Shown in pieces: positions 9,370-18,462 of a stretch of DNA of 64,000 nt (positions within the stretch are counted from its first letter, which is position 1; each line of letters begins with the position of its first letter). The notes under the pieces were generated by a model, which did not search any database, had not been told where the DNA came from, and saw only the letters and a program-made list of their open reading frames with translations. The DNA comes from Hydrogenophaga sp. (lineage in GTDB: Bacteria; Pseudomonadota; Gammaproteobacteria; Burkholderiales; Burkholderiaceae_C): NCBI RefSeq assembly GCF_019264445.1, contig NZ_JAHVAB010000044.1:44180-108179 (forward strand), read 5' to 3'. A program made the position numbers and the translations under genes.

Positions 9370-10284
9370 ATGTCGTTGCTGTTCGATTCCTTCTGGCGGG
9401 CTGTTGCCTATTGCGTGCATCCCCGCGTGATCGCGCTGTCGTTCCTGCCACTGATCCTCATGGTCGTACTCTCGTTTGGCCTGGGGTACTTCTTCTGGGA
9501 AAACGCCGTGGCCTCGGTCGCGGCCTGGCTGGAAGCGTTTGATCTGGTGCAGGCCTTCCTGGGTTGGCTGGAGCGCCTGGGGTTGGGCTCGCTGCGCACG
9601 GTCTTCGCACCACTGCTGGTGCTCGTGATGGCAACGCCACTGATCGTCCTGCTGTGTCTGCTGCTGGTCGCTGTTTTCATGACGCCAGCGATGGTTGAAC
9701 TGGTGAGCCAGCGCCGGTTCCCGGCACTGGAGCGCAAGCATGGTGGGTCGCTGTTTGCGAGCGTCCTGTGGTCGCTGGGCTCGACCCTGCTGGCGGTCAT
9801 CGCGCTCGTGTTGTCCATGCCGCTGTGGCTGGTGCCGCCCCTCGTGTTGATACTGCCCCCCCTTATCTGGGGCTGGTTGACCTACCGCGTGTTTGCCTTT
9901 GATGCGTTGGCCGTCCATGCCAGCAGCGACGAGCGCAAGGCCATTCTTCGGCAGCACCGCGGCAGCCTGCTCGTCATTGGCGTCCTGAGCGGTTATCTCG
10001 GCGCTGCACCCAGTCTGCTGTGGGCTTCCGGAGCCATGTTCATTGCGCTGGCGCCTCTGCTGGTGCCCGTGGCCATCTGGGTGTACACGCTCGTGTTCGC
10101 CTTTGCCTCGCTCTGGTTCGCGCATTTCTGCCTCACGGTTTTGCAGCGTCAGCGCGCAACGACCCTAGACGTGGTCGACGCCGTTGCCAGCCGCCGGGAG
10201 CCAGCCGCGGCTGAGCCGACCTTGCTGGCTCCGCCCGAAGATTCGCCACCCTCCCTCCCTCAGACGCCGTCCGACCGCACATGA
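9370..10284 (+). CDS. EI24/CysZ-like integral membrane protein
   Basis: 304 aa when started at ATG 9370 (MSLLFDSFWRAVAYC); the open frame runs further upstream but that part is antisense to the hydrolase gene. Several long hydrophobic segments (about 22-47, 73-105, 130-180, 205-250) and the motif LIWGWLTYRVFAFDALAVHAS fit the EI24 domain of the CysZ sulfate-permease family. No cys genes are nearby, so sulfate transport is not implied. The C-terminal tail is proline-rich. Its last four bases (ATGA) overlap the next gene. Confidence 0.8.
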   Translation: MSLLFDSFWRAVAYCVHPRVIALSFLPLILMVVLSFGLGYFFWENAVASVAAWLEAFDLVQAFLGWLERLGLGSLRTVFAPLLVLVMATPLIVLLCLLLVAVFMTPAMVELVSQRRFPALERKHGGSLFASVLWSLGSTLLAVIALVLSMPLWLVPPLVLILPPLIWGWLTYRVFAFDALAVHASSDERKAILRQHRGSLLVIGVLSGYLGAAPSLLWASGAMFIALAPLLVPVAIWVYTLVFAFASLWFAHFCLTVLQRQRATTLDVVDAVASRREPAAAEPTLLAPPEDSPPSLPQTPSDRT

Positions 10285-11096
10285 CCCCAGAATTTGGCTT
10301 GATCATCGTTGGTGACGAAATACTGTCCGGCAAACGCAGTGACAAGCACCTTCCCAAGGTGATTGAGCTGCTGTCCCGTCGCGGTCTGGCGCTTTCGTGG
10401 GTGCGTCTGGTTGGAGACGATCGCACGCGCATCACGGACGCCTTGCGCGATGCCTTCGCCAGCCGTGATGCCGTGTTTTGCTGTGGTGGCATTGGTGCCA
10501 CGCCGGACGACCACACCCGTCAATGCGCGGCGGCTGCACTCGGGGTGGAGCTGGCGTTGCATCCGCAGGCCAGGGAACTCATCGAATCGCGCATGCGCGA
10601 TCTGGCTGCCGAGCGGAACGAGGTCTTTGATCCGGAGCGACCTGACAACGTGCACCGGTACAACATGGGCGTTTTCCCGGTGGGGGCCCGCATCGTTCAC
10701 AACCCCTACAACAAGATCCCTGGCTTCAGCTGTGACGGCCCCGGGGGCGGTCAAGTCCACTTTGTGCCGGGCTTTCCGGTCATGGCCTGGCCGATGATCG
10801 AAGGCGTGCTGGACACCGTCTATGCGCAGCACCACCGGCAGGGAGCGTGGGAAGAGCGCTCCGTGATTGTGTTTGGCGCAATGGAGGCGGCGCTCACACC
10901 CCTGATGGAGCAGCTCGAGCTCGCCCATGCGGTGAAAGTGTTCAGCCTTCCCAGCGTCGATCATCCCGAGTTCGGACGCCATATTGAACTGGGTGTGAAA
11001 GGCGCGGTTTCGGTGGTGGCGCCTGCTTACGCTGCGTTGTTGGCGGGGCTCCACGCACACGGCGCCCAGCTTGGCCCTGAAATGGTGCGTTCCTAG
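10281..11096 (+). CDS. Molybdopterin-binding-fold protein (MoaB/CinA N-domain type)
   Basis: 271 aa with the MoCF fold. GLIIVGDEILSGKRSDKH and FCCGGIGATPDDHTRQ are the two conserved loops; MGVFPVGARIVHNPYNKIPGF and VHFVPGFPVMAW match the CinA-related subgroup. It lacks the C-terminal nicotinamide-nucleotide amidase domain of CinA, so the amidase activity should be absent. Exact role unknown. Overlaps the EI24 gene by ATGA, so the two are coupled. The gene ends just before the glnA regulatory region. Confidence 0.8.
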   Translation: MTPEFGLIIVGDEILSGKRSDKHLPKVIELLSRRGLALSWVRLVGDDRTRITDALRDAFASRDAVFCCGGIGATPDDHTRQCAAAALGVELALHPQARELIESRMRDLAAERNEVFDPERPDNVHRYNMGVFPVGARIVHNPYNKIPGFSCDGPGGGQVHFVPGFPVMAWPMIEGVLDTVYAQHHRQGAWEERSVIVFGAMEAALTPLMEQLELAHAVKVFSLPSVDHPEFGRHIELGVKGAVSVVAPAYAALLAGLHAHGAQLGPEMVRS

Positions 11097-11098
11097 AT

Positions 11099-11141
11099 TG
11101 CACTGTTTTGGTGCGGTATCGATTCGCACCAAGCGCGTGCA
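11099..11141 (+). promoter_or_regulatory. Tandem NtrC (GlnG) binding sites upstream of glnA
   Basis: Site 1 at 11099-11115 is TGCACTGTTTTGGTGCG and site 2 at 11125-11141 is CGCACCAAGCGCGTGCA. Both resemble the NtrC dyad TGCACC-N5-GGTGCA, with centres 26 bp apart. They lie roughly 190-215 bp before the predicted sigma-54 start, the distance expected of an enhancer. Site 1 is the better match. Confidence 0.75.
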
Positions 11142-11294
11142 TTGCAGCGGCGTTTGCCCGCCATCGTGCGCTGTGGTGGGCAAATAGACCTGCAAGTGGG
11201 CGAGCCGCGACCCTTTGTGGCGCGCGGCCTGCGACATAATCGCCGCAGCCCCGTGAGCCAGGGGAGTCCTCGTGCCGACGTGTGAACCAATTTG

Positions 11295-11310
11295 TGGCAC
11301 ACATTCTGCT
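11295..11310 (+). promoter_or_regulatory. Sigma-54 promoter of glnA
   Basis: TGGCACACATTCTGCT matches the -24/-12 consensus, with GG at 11296-11297 and GC at 11308-11309 exactly 12 bp apart. It precedes the glnA ATG by about 50 bp and lies downstream of two NtrC-like sites, so nitrogen-limitation control is inferred. Confidence 0.8.
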
Positions 11311-11362
11311 TATCAGCAGCGTCGTTTTTCAATTTCCACTCACCCAGCTACAGGAGTATTTG

Positions 11363-12778
11363 ATGGCCAAGACCGTCGCAGATGTGATGCAACTGGTGAA
11401 AGACAACGAAGTGAAATTCGTTGACTTCCGCTTCACCGACACCCGGGGCAAAGAGCAGCACGTCACCGTGCCCGTGTCCCACTTCGACGAAGACAAGTTC
11501 ACGTCGGGTCATGCGTTCGACGGCTCTTCCGTGGCTGGCTGGAAAGGCATTGAAGCCTCCGACATGCAGCTCATGCCTGATCCCAGCACGGCCAACATCG
11601 ATCCATTCTTTGAAGAAACCACGCTGTTCCTGCAGTGCGACGTGATCGAGCCAGGCGACGGCAAGGCCTACGACCGCGATCCGCGCTCCATCGCCAAGCG
11701 CGCCGAGGCTTATCTGAAGGCATCCGGTCTGGGCGACACCGCCTACTTCGGACCAGAGCCCGAATTCTTCATCTTCGACGGCGTGCGCTGGAGCAACGAA
11801 CCCGGTCGCGTGTTCAGCGAGATCGAAGAGTACGAAGCCCCCTGGAACAGCGGCTCCAAGCTCGAAGGCGGCAACCGCGGCCACCGCCCGACCGTCAAGG
11901 GCGGCTACTTCCCCGTGCCTCCGGTCGACAGCACGCAAGACATGCGCGCCGAGATGTCCCTGATCCTGGAAAGCCTGGGCATTCCTGTGGAAGTGTTCCA
12001 CCACGAAGTGGCGGGCGCTGGCCAAAACGAGATCGGCACCAAGTTCTCGACCCTGGTCGAGCGCGCCGACTGGACGCAGGTGCTGAAGTACGTGGTCTGG
12101 AACGTGGCCAACGCCTACGGCAAGACCGCCACCTTCATGCCCAAGCCCTACGCAGGTGACAACGGCTCGGGCATGCACGTGCACCAGTCCATCTGGAAAG
12201 ACGGCAAGAACCTGTTTGCCGGTGACGGCTATGCCGGCCTGAGCGATTTCGCCCTGTATTACATCGGCGGCATCATCAAGCACGCCCGTGCGCTCAACGC
12301 CATCACCAACCCCGGTACGAACTCGTACAAGCGTCTGGTGCCCGGCTTCGAAGCGCCTGTGAAGCTGGCGTACTCGGCCCGCAACCGTTCGGCCTCCATC
12401 CGCATCCCGTACGTGGCCAACCCCAAGGGTCGCCGCATCGAGGCACGTTTCCCCGATCCATCGGCCAACCCGTACCTGGCTTTCTCCGCCCTGATGATGG
12501 CGGGCCTGGACGGCGTGGAAAACAAGATTCATCCCGGCGAAGCCGCCACGAAGGATCTGTACCACCTGCCGCCCGAAGAGGACAAGCTGGTGCCGACCGT
12601 GTGCCACAGCCTCGACCAGGCGCTGGAGTACCTCGACAACGATCGCAGCTTCCTGACCAAGGGTGGTGTGTTCACCGACTCCATGCTCGATGCCTACATC
12701 GAACTGAAGATGGGCGAAGTGACGCGCTTCCGCATGGCGCCGCACCCTGTCGAATTCGACATGTACTACAGCCTGTGA
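11363..12778 (+). CDS. glnA: Glutamine synthetase type I
   Basis: Central ammonium-assimilation enzyme (glutamate + NH3 + ATP to glutamine), dodecameric, 471 aa. Start [18 protein letters not shown] has CAGGAG eight bases upstream; an earlier in-frame codon at 11282 would overlap the promoter. Signatures: [12 protein letters not shown], the ATP-binding [16 protein letters not shown], and [17 protein letters not shown]. The adenylylation site is Tyr in [10 protein letters not shown], so GlnE-mediated covalent control is expected. NtrC sites and a sigma-54 promoter lie upstream, and glnL/glnG follow after one small gene and a terminator-like hairpin. Confidence 0.98.
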   Translation: MAKTVADVMQLVKDNEVKFVDFRFTDTRGKEQHVTVPVSHFDEDKFTSGHAFDGSSVAGWKGIEASDMQLMPDPSTANIDPFFEETTLFLQCDVIEPGDGKAYDRDPRSIAKRAEAYLKASGLGDTAYFGPEPEFFIFDGVRWSNEPGRVFSEIEEYEAPWNSGSKLEGGNRGHRPTVKGGYFPVPPVDSTQDMRAEMSLILESLGIPVEVFHHEVAGAGQNEIGTKFSTLVERADWTQVLKYVVWNVANAYGKTATFMPKPYAGDNGSGMHVHQSIWKDGKNLFAGDGYAGLSDFALYYIGGIIKHARALNAITNPGTNSYKRLVPGFEAPVKLAYSARNRSASIRIPYVANPKGRRIEARFPDPSANPYLAFSALMMAGLDGVENKIHPGEAATKDLYHLPPEEDKLVPTVCHSLDQALEYLDNDRSFLTKGGVFTDSMLDAYIELKMGEVTRFRMAPHPVEFDMYYSL

Positions 12779-12819
12779 TGGGTCTGCCCGGTTGGCCCGG
12801 GCAGCCTTTCGCATCGCAC

Positions 12820-12851
12820 AAGAAGGGCCGCGCAAGCGGCCCTTCTTGTTG
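12820..12851 (+). terminator. Hairpin terminator after glnA
   Basis: Perfect 12-bp stem AAGAAGGGCCGC / GCGGCCCTTCTT around a GCAA loop. Only short T runs follow, so it may be leaky. That would let glnA, the DUF4124 gene and glnLG be partly co-transcribed. Confidence 0.8.
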
Positions 12852-12973
12852 TTGGGTGGGCTATCGGCGCCGTTCGGGTGAGACCGGGGCACTTTGGCAG
12901 GGGTTTTCGGTCATACTGAAAACCGCTTTTGTGAGCCGCTTCCCCCAAACGCTTCCCTGGAGTTGAAGTTACC

Positions 12974-13510
12974 TTGAATCCGAAGCCTTTCCACCCGATC
13001 CGGTCGCTTGTCATGGCGAGCTTGGCACTGTGCGCGCTGCAAGTTGATGCCCAGGGGCGCATCTTTCGCTGCGGCAATGAGTACACCAACGACCCGCAGG
13101 TCGCCAAATCCAAGGGTTGCAACGTGATGGAGGGTGGCAACATCACCATCATTGAAGGCACGAAGCCAGCACCCGCACGCAACGCACCCGCCGCGGCGGC
13201 TCCGCGCAGCGGCAGTGGCACGGAGCGTGTGGATTCGAGCGCGCAGCGCGCCAGAGACAGCGACGCGCGCGCCATTCTGGAGGCCGAACTGCGAAAGGCG
13301 GAAGAGCGGCTCGCCCAGGCCCGCAAGGAGTACGCGAATGGCGAGCCCGAGAAACAGGGCATCGAATCGCGCAATTACCAGCGCTACCTGGATCGCGTGG
13401 CCGAGTTGAAGGCGGCTGTGGCCCGCGCGGAGAGCGATGTGTCGGGCCTGCAGCGCGAGTTGAGCCGACTGCCGGGCGCGGCCAACTCGGTCGGTTCTGC
13501 CGCAAAATAA
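12974..13510 (+). CDS. Exported DUF4124-type protein, coiled-coil rich
   Basis: 178 aa with a TTG start at 12974. That start supplies the basic residues (K4, R10) a signal peptide needs before LVMASLALCALQVDAQG; the first internal ATG (13013) would lose them. GRIFRCGNEYTNDPQVAKSKGC is a DUF4124-like segment with two Cys. Residues 85-165 are Arg/Glu/Ala-rich heptads (EAELRKAEERLAQARKEY), likely coiled coil. Sits between glnA and glnL, 5 bp before glnL. Function unknown; periplasmic location inferred. Confidence 0.75.
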   Translation: MNPKPFHPIRSLVMASLALCALQVDAQGRIFRCGNEYTNDPQVAKSKGCNVMEGGNITIIEGTKPAPARNAPAAAAPRSGSGTERVDSSAQRARDSDARAILEAELRKAEERLAQARKEYANGEPEKQGIESRNYQRYLDRVAELKAAVARAESDVSGLQRELSRLPGAANSVGSAAK

Positions 13511-13515
13511 CCGGC

Positions 13516-14661
13516 TTGAAAAAGCCTACCTTCTCCTCATTCCTTCCCGCGTCCCAGCGCCGCGCACCTGTTGACCCCGACGGTGACGCGTCGAGAAAAC
13601 CGCAGGCGACGCTCTCCCGTTTCCAGTCCCTGGATCTGCTGGCCACGCTGGTGGCTGTGGTGGATCCCAGTGGAAGCGTGCTGTACGCCAATGCGGCGCT
13701 CGAAGACGCGCTGGGCATGTCCCGCCGCAGCATCACCGGCGCCTTGTTGCAGGACAGCTTCACCGAACCGCCTTTGCTGGAGAACGCGCTCCAGGGGGCC
13801 AGTGGCAACCAGTTTGCGGCATTGCGCTACGACGCCTGGCTCAAGCGCCTGAGCCACGATCCGTTGCCCGTGCATGTGGTGGTGGCGCAGACCGACAACC
13901 CCGGTGAAGTCATCATCGAGTTGTTGCCGCTGGAGCAGCAGGCGCGGCAGGAGCGCGAAGAGCGCCTGATCGACCAGGCGCAGGCCAACAAGGAACTCAT
14001 CCGCAACCTGGCGCATGAGATCAAGAATCCGCTGGGGGGCATCCGGGGTGCGGCGCAGCTGCTGCAGATGGAGCTGGAGTCGCGCGAGCTGATCGAGTAC
14101 ACGCAGGTGATCATTCACGAGGCGGACCGCCTTCAGTCGCTGGTGGACCGTCTGCTGGCGCCTCACCGCCGTCCCCATGTGGTGGGTGATGTGAACATCC
14201 ATGAGGTGTGTGAGCGTGTGCGCTCGCTGATCCTGGCCGAGTTCCCCAAGGGCCTCAAGGTCGTGCGCGACTACGACACCTCGATCCCTGAGTTTCGTGG
14301 CGACCGCGAGCAGCTCATTCAGGCGGTGCTCAACATCGCCCACAACGCCGCCCAGGCGCTGGGCGAGCGCATCGCGGCCGGTGATGCGCGCATCGTGTTT
14401 CGCACGCGCGTGGGTCGGCAGGTGACGTTTGGTAAACAGCGCTATCGGCTGGCACTGGAATTGCATGTGATCGACAACGGGCCTGGTGTTCCAGACTCGA
14501 TCAAGGACCGCATCTTTTTCCCGCTGGTGTCGGGGCGCGATGGCGGCTCTGGCCTCGGGCTCACGCTGGCGCAGACGTTTGTCCAGCAGCACCATGGCCT
14601 GATCGAGTGTGAGAGCGTGCCAAGCCAGACGGATTTCAAGATCCTGATTCCGCTGCCCTAG
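13516..14661 (+). CDS. glnL: Nitrogen regulation sensor kinase NtrB
   Basis: Cytosolic histidine kinase/phosphatase controlling NtrC in response to PII. 381 aa from a TTG start at 13516, five bases after the previous stop; no ATG exists before residue 68, inside the PAS domain, so TTG is preferred. PAS domain about residues 38-145 (VVDPSGSVLYANAALEDALG). H-box LAHEIKNPLGG with phospho-His167. N-box NIAHNAAQAL, G-boxes VIDNGPGVPD and GGSGLGLTLA. Followed 48 bp later by glnG. Confidence 0.95.
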   Translation: MKKPTFSSFLPASQRRAPVDPDGDASRKPQATLSRFQSLDLLATLVAVVDPSGSVLYANAALEDALGMSRRSITGALLQDSFTEPPLLENALQGASGNQFAALRYDAWLKRLSHDPLPVHVVVAQTDNPGEVIIELLPLEQQARQEREERLIDQAQANKELIRNLAHEIKNPLGGIRGAAQLLQMELESRELIEYTQVIIHEADRLQSLVDRLLAPHRRPHVVGDVNIHEVCERVRSLILAEFPKGLKVVRDYDTSIPEFRGDREQLIQAVLNIAHNAAQALGERIAAGDARIVFRTRVGRQVTFGKQRYRLALELHVIDNGPGVPDSIKDRIFFPLVSGRDGGSGLGLTLAQTFVQQHHGLIECESVPSQTDFKILIPLP

Positions 14662-14709
14662 CAGTCACCGACATACGAACGCCGCGCCACAAGAAGGGAA
14701 GACAACTCA

Positions 14710-16275
14710 ATGAAGCCGATCTGGATAGTGGACGACGATCAATCGATCCGCTTCGTGCTCGAGAAGGCGCTGCTGCGCGAGAACCTGCCCACCCGCAGTT
14801 TCACCAACCCGCAGGATGTGCTGAAGGCGCTGATCGACACGCCCGAGCAGGAGGGCCCCCAGATTCTGGTGAGCGACATCCGCATGCCGGGGGGCTCCGG
14901 GCTGGAGTTGCTGGAGAAGGTCAAGGAGAGGCTGCCGGGTTTGCCGGTGATCATCATGACCGCGTTCTCCGACCTCGACAGCGCGGTGTCGGCTTTCCAG
15001 GGCGGGGCATTTGAATACCTGCCCAAGCCCTTTGACCTGCCCAAGGCGGTGGAGTTGATCCACCGTGCGGTGGAAGAAAGCCAGCGCGAAGAAGTGGCGG
15101 AAGAGCGCATGAGCGCCGCGCCTGAAATGCTCGGCCAGGCGCCCGCCATGCAGGATGTGTTTCGAGCCATCGGACGCCTGAGCCAGAGCCAGGTGACGGT
15201 GCTGATCACGGGGGAGTCGGGCTCGGGCAAAGAGCTGGTAGCGCGTGCGCTGCACAAGCACTCGCCGCGGGCAGCCGGGCCTTTTGTGGCGATCAACACC
15301 GCCGCGATTCCCAAAGACTTGCTCGAGAGCGAGTTGTTTGGCCACGAGCGCGGTGCTTTCACCGGTGCGCAGACCATGCGACGGGGTCGCTTCGAACAGG
15401 CCGATGGCGGCACGCTGTTTCTGGACGAAATTGGTGACATGCCGTTTGACTTGCAGACGCGTTTGCTGCGCGTGCTGTCCGATGGTCACTTCTACCGCGT
15501 GGGCGGACACAGCGCGGTGCGTGCCAACGTGCGCGTGATCGCTGCGACCCACCAGAACCTCGAGCAGCGCGTCAAGGAAGGCGTGTTCCGCGAAGACTTG
15601 TTCCACCGCCTCAACGTCATTCGCCTGCGCCTGCCGGCGCTGCGCGAGCGGCGCGAAGACGTGCCCATGCTCACGCGGTTTTTCCTGCAGCAAAGCGCCA
15701 AGCAACTGGGCGTCGAGCCCAAGCGCATTTCGGAGTCGGCTCTGAAGCTGCTGGGCACGTTCGACTTCCCGGGCAACGTGCGCCAGCTGGAAAACGTGTG
15801 TCACTGGCTCACCGTGATGGCGCCAGCGCAGGTGATTGAACTCAAGGACTTGCCGCCCGAAGTGTTGTCCATGACGGGGGCATCGGCCGCAGCCCTGGCT
15901 GCGGCGCCCGAGGCGTCGGTCGTGGCGAGCGTGCCCATGGGCTTGAGCCTGCCGGTGTCGCCCGCTGCATCGGCTGAGCCGGCGTACGTCACGCACGTGC
16001 CCGCTGCGCCTGTGGAGTCACCGGCATTGGTCGAAGTGCTTGCGGTGCCGCCATTGGCATCGGGGGCGTGGGAGAGTGGTCTTCAGGCCGAGGCTTTGGC
16101 CTTGCTGGAAGACGGCCGCACCGACGTGTGGGACGTGCTCACCCGCCGGTTCGAAACCCGCCTGATTCAGACCGCGCTGGCCAACACGCGTGGGCGGCGC
16201 ATTGAAGCCGCGCACAAGCTGGGCATAGGTCGCAACACCATCACCCGCAAGATCCAGGAACTCAACCTAGAGTGA
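14710..16275 (+). CDS. glnG: Nitrogen regulator NtrC, sigma-54 activator
   Basis: 521 aa response regulator. Receiver domain 1-120 with Asp56 (VSDIRMPGGSG). AAA+ domain from about 140 with Walker A GESGSGKE (168-175), the sigma-54 contact loop GAFTGA (215-220) and Walker B GGTLFLDEIGDM. The C-terminal Fis-type HTH is AAHKLGIGRNTITRKIQELN. An Ala/Val/Pro-rich linker of about 90 residues between AAA+ and HTH is longer than in enteric NtrC (469 aa). Likely acts on the sites before glnA. The last 14 bases overlap the end of the convergent xth. Confidence 0.96.
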   Translation: MKPIWIVDDDQSIRFVLEKALLRENLPTRSFTNPQDVLKALIDTPEQEGPQILVSDIRMPGGSGLELLEKVKERLPGLPVIIMTAFSDLDSAVSAFQGGAFEYLPKPFDLPKAVELIHRAVEESQREEVAEERMSAAPEMLGQAPAMQDVFRAIGRLSQSQVTVLITGESGSGKELVARALHKHSPRAAGPFVAINTAAIPKDLLESELFGHERGAFTGAQTMRRGRFEQADGGTLFLDEIGDMPFDLQTRLLRVLSDGHFYRVGGHSAVRANVRVIAATHQNLEQRVKEGVFREDLFHRLNVIRLRLPALRERREDVPMLTRFFLQQSAKQLGVEPKRISESALKLLGTFDFPGNVRQLENVCHWLTVMAPAQVIELKDLPPEVLSMTGASAAALAAAPEASVVASVPMGLSLPVSPAASAEPAYVTHVPAAPVESPALVEVLAVPPLASGAWESGLQAEALALLEDGRTDVWDVLTRRFETRLIQTALANTRGRRIEAAHKLGIGRNTITRKIQELNLE

Positions 16276-17038
16276 CCACCACGGGTGCGTGGTCGCTGGG
16301 CTGCGGGTTCTTGCGCGGTGCGCGGTCGATGGCGCAGGCCGTCACGCTCGGGCGCAACGCTTCGCTCACCAGGATGTGGTCAATGCGCAGCCCCCGGTTT
16401 TTCTGGAAGCCGAGCATGCGGTAGTCCCACCACGAGTAGCTCTTTTCCGGCTGCTCGAACTGGCGGTAGGCGTCGGTCAGGCCGAGCTGGAGCAACTGCT
16501 GGAAGTGGGCGCGCTCCTCCACCGTGTGGTGGATGGTGTCTTTGAGCCCGACGGGATCGAAAGAATCGCGGTCTTCGGGCGCGACGTTGAAGTCGCCCAT
16601 GAGCACGAGGCGCGGGTGCGCCTTCATCTGTTCGCCCACCCAGCGGTGAAGAGCTTCCAGCCAGCGCAGCTTGTAGGCGAACTTCTCGCTTCCCGGCGCC
16701 TGGCCGTTGACGAAATAGCAGTTCACCAGACGCAGCGGCCCCTGTGCGGTCTCCAGCGTGGCGGCGATCACGCGCGATTGTTCGTCTTCGTGGCCGGGAA
16801 TGTTGCGCACGACGTCGGTCACAGGCGCGCGGCTGAGGATGGCCACGCCGTTGTAGGTTTTCTGCCCGAAGACAGCGGCGTGGTAGCCGGCTTCTTTCAG
16901 GGCGTCGTGGGGAAACTTCTCGTCCACCAGCTTGAGTTCCTGCAGGCCCAGTGCGTCGACCGGGTTGGCGGCCAGCCAGTCGAGCACCTGCGGCAGGCGC
17001 ACGGCCAGGGAGTTGACGTTCCAGGTGGCGAGTTGCAT
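16262..17038 (-). CDS. xth: Exodeoxyribonuclease III (AP endonuclease)
   Basis: 258 aa EEP-fold DNA repair enzyme that cuts at abasic sites. MQLATWNVNSLAVRLPQVLDWL, GLQELKLVDEKFP (metal Glu), VLMGDFNVAPEDRDSFDP and PSDHAPVVV are the family's catalytic motifs. Last gene of the leftward run, three bases after folA. Converges on glnG with a 14-bp overlap. Confidence 0.95.
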   Translation of the reverse strand: MQLATWNVNSLAVRLPQVLDWLAANPVDALGLQELKLVDEKFPHDALKEAGYHAAVFGQKTYNGVAILSRAPVTDVVRNIPGHEDEQSRVIAATLETAQGPLRLVNCYFVNGQAPGSEKFAYKLRWLEALHRWVGEQMKAHPRLVLMGDFNVAPEDRDSFDPVGLKDTIHHTVEERAHFQQLLQLGLTDAYRQFEQPEKSYSWWDYRMLGFQKNRGLRIDHILVSEALRPSVTACAIDRAPRKNPQPSDHAPVVVTLG

Positions 17039-17041
17039 GGT

Positions 17042-17542
17042 TCAGCGCTCTCGGGTGTAGGTGACAAAGGAGAAGGGCAGTCCGCTGGCTGCGGTATGGC
17101 TTTCGCGCGCGGTGACGCGCCATTCGGGGCCGAACTCAGGGGCGAAGGCATCGCCCTCGAAGTCCTGTGCGATTTCGGTGACCACGGCCGTCTCGGCCAG
17201 CGGCAGGGCGGCTGCGTAGATCTGCGCACCACCGATCACCCAGGCATCGCTCCCTTCGGGGCAATGCGCGATGGCGGCGTGCAGCGAGTCGGCGCGCAGG
17301 GCGCCCTGGGCTTGCCACTGGGCGTCGCGGGTGACGACGATGTTGACGCGCCCGGGCAGCGGACGGAAGCGCGGCGGCAGCGAGTCCCAGGTCTTGCGGC
17401 CCATGATCACCGGCTGGCCCATCGTGGTCTGCTTGAAGTGCGCCAGGTCCTCCGGCAGGTGCCAGGGCAGGGTGTTGTTTTTGCCGATCACGCCATTGGC
17501 GGCGCGCGCGAAGATGAGGTGCAGACGGACGGGCTTGGGCAT
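17042..17542 (-). CDS. folA: Dihydrofolate reductase
   Basis: 166 aa enzyme reducing dihydrofolate to tetrahydrofolate with NADPH; target of trimethoprim. Started at 17542 (MPKPVRLHLIFARA), as the 18 codons before it are not family-like. Motifs: GVIGKNNTLPWHLPEDLAHF, with the Asp of the active site in PEDL; IMGRKTWDSLP; and WVIGGAQIYAAAL. Close to thyA in the same run, which regenerates the dihydrofolate thyA makes. Four bases separate it from the EamA stop. Confidence 0.96.
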   Translation of the reverse strand: MPKPVRLHLIFARAANGVIGKNNTLPWHLPEDLAHFKQTTMGQPVIMGRKTWDSLPPRFRPLPGRVNIVVTRDAQWQAQGALRADSLHAAIAHCPEGSDAWVIGGAQIYAAALPLAETAVVTEIAQDFEGDAFAPEFGPEWRVTARESHTAASGLPFSFVTYTRER

Positions 17543-17546
17543 GCGC

Positions 17547-18440
17547 CTATTGTGCCGCCGGGGGCGCGGGTCGAGCGGGCCAGAGCACGCTGGCAATGGC
17601 CATCATCACGAAGGCAATGGCGACCCAGTCTTGCCAGTGCGGCACCTCGCCCACGATGAAGGTCGCGCTGAGCGTGCCCACCAGCGGGATCGCCATGACG
17701 CTCATGGCGCTGGTGGCCGGCGGCAGGCTGCGCGCCATGCCGAACCAGATCAATTGGGCCACGCCGTAGTTGATGAAGACGCCATAGGCCAGGCTCACCC
17801 GCATGGGCAGCGAGAAACGGGTGGGCTGCGGCAGCGGCTCCAGCATGAACGCCAGTGCCCACACCACCGCGCTGCCCAGCAGCAGCATCCACACCGTCAC
17901 CACCATCGGCGAGAGCGTGAACGTCGCCCGGCGGAACTGCAGCGTGCCCAGGCCCCAGCAGAAGGCGGCGCTCAGCATCCAGGCGATGCCGGCAGGGCGC
18001 CCGCTCAGGCGCTGGAGTTCGTGCCACAGCAGCAAACCGATGGCGATGCCGGCGCACACCACGGCGAGGCGCACGCGCGGCGTGATGCGCTCGTGAAAGA
18101 AAGCCGCGCCCAGCAGCACCGTGAAGATCGGCATGGTGAAACCCAGGATGGCGGCACGGCCCGAGGCCAGCTCCTTCACGCCGAAGATGGACAGCGTGTG
18201 CCAGCCCAGCACGTTGGGCAGCGCCAGCCAGACGATGGTCATCCACTCCGCACGCGTGGGCTTCATGCGCTCGCCTTGGCGCGCGACGTACGCGAACAAC
18301 CAGAGCGCGCCCAGCAGCATGGTGCTGGCGCGGAAGTACAGCGGGGTGAGCTCCTGCAGCGAGAGCTTCATCATGGGCCAGTTCACGCCCCACATGAGCG
18401 TCAGGGCGAGCAGCGCCCAGAGCTGTCGGCGGCTGATCAC
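17547..18440 (-). CDS. EamA/DMT-family membrane transporter
   Basis: 297 aa with ten predicted hydrophobic segments and two EamA repeats. First repeat starts MISRRQLWALLALTLMWGVNW; second around GIAWMLSAAFCWGLGTLQFRR. Drug/metabolite superfamily exporters have this 10-TM, duplicated build. Substrate unknown. Lies between thyA (22 bp upstream) and folA (4 bp downstream), an unusual position for a transporter. Confidence 0.88.
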   Translation of the reverse strand: MISRRQLWALLALTLMWGVNWPMMKLSLQELTPLYFRASTMLLGALWLFAYVARQGERMKPTRAEWMTIVWLALPNVLGWHTLSIFGVKELASGRAAILGFTMPIFTVLLGAAFFHERITPRVRLAVVCAGIAIGLLLWHELQRLSGRPAGIAWMLSAAFCWGLGTLQFRRATFTLSPMVVTVWMLLLGSAVVWALAFMLEPLPQPTRFSLPMRVSLAYGVFINYGVAQLIWFGMARSLPPATSAMSVMAIPLVGTLSATFIVGEVPHWQDWVAIAFVMMAIASVLWPARPAPPAAQ

Positions 18441-18462
18441 GCGCGCGCTGTCGACCGGGCGC

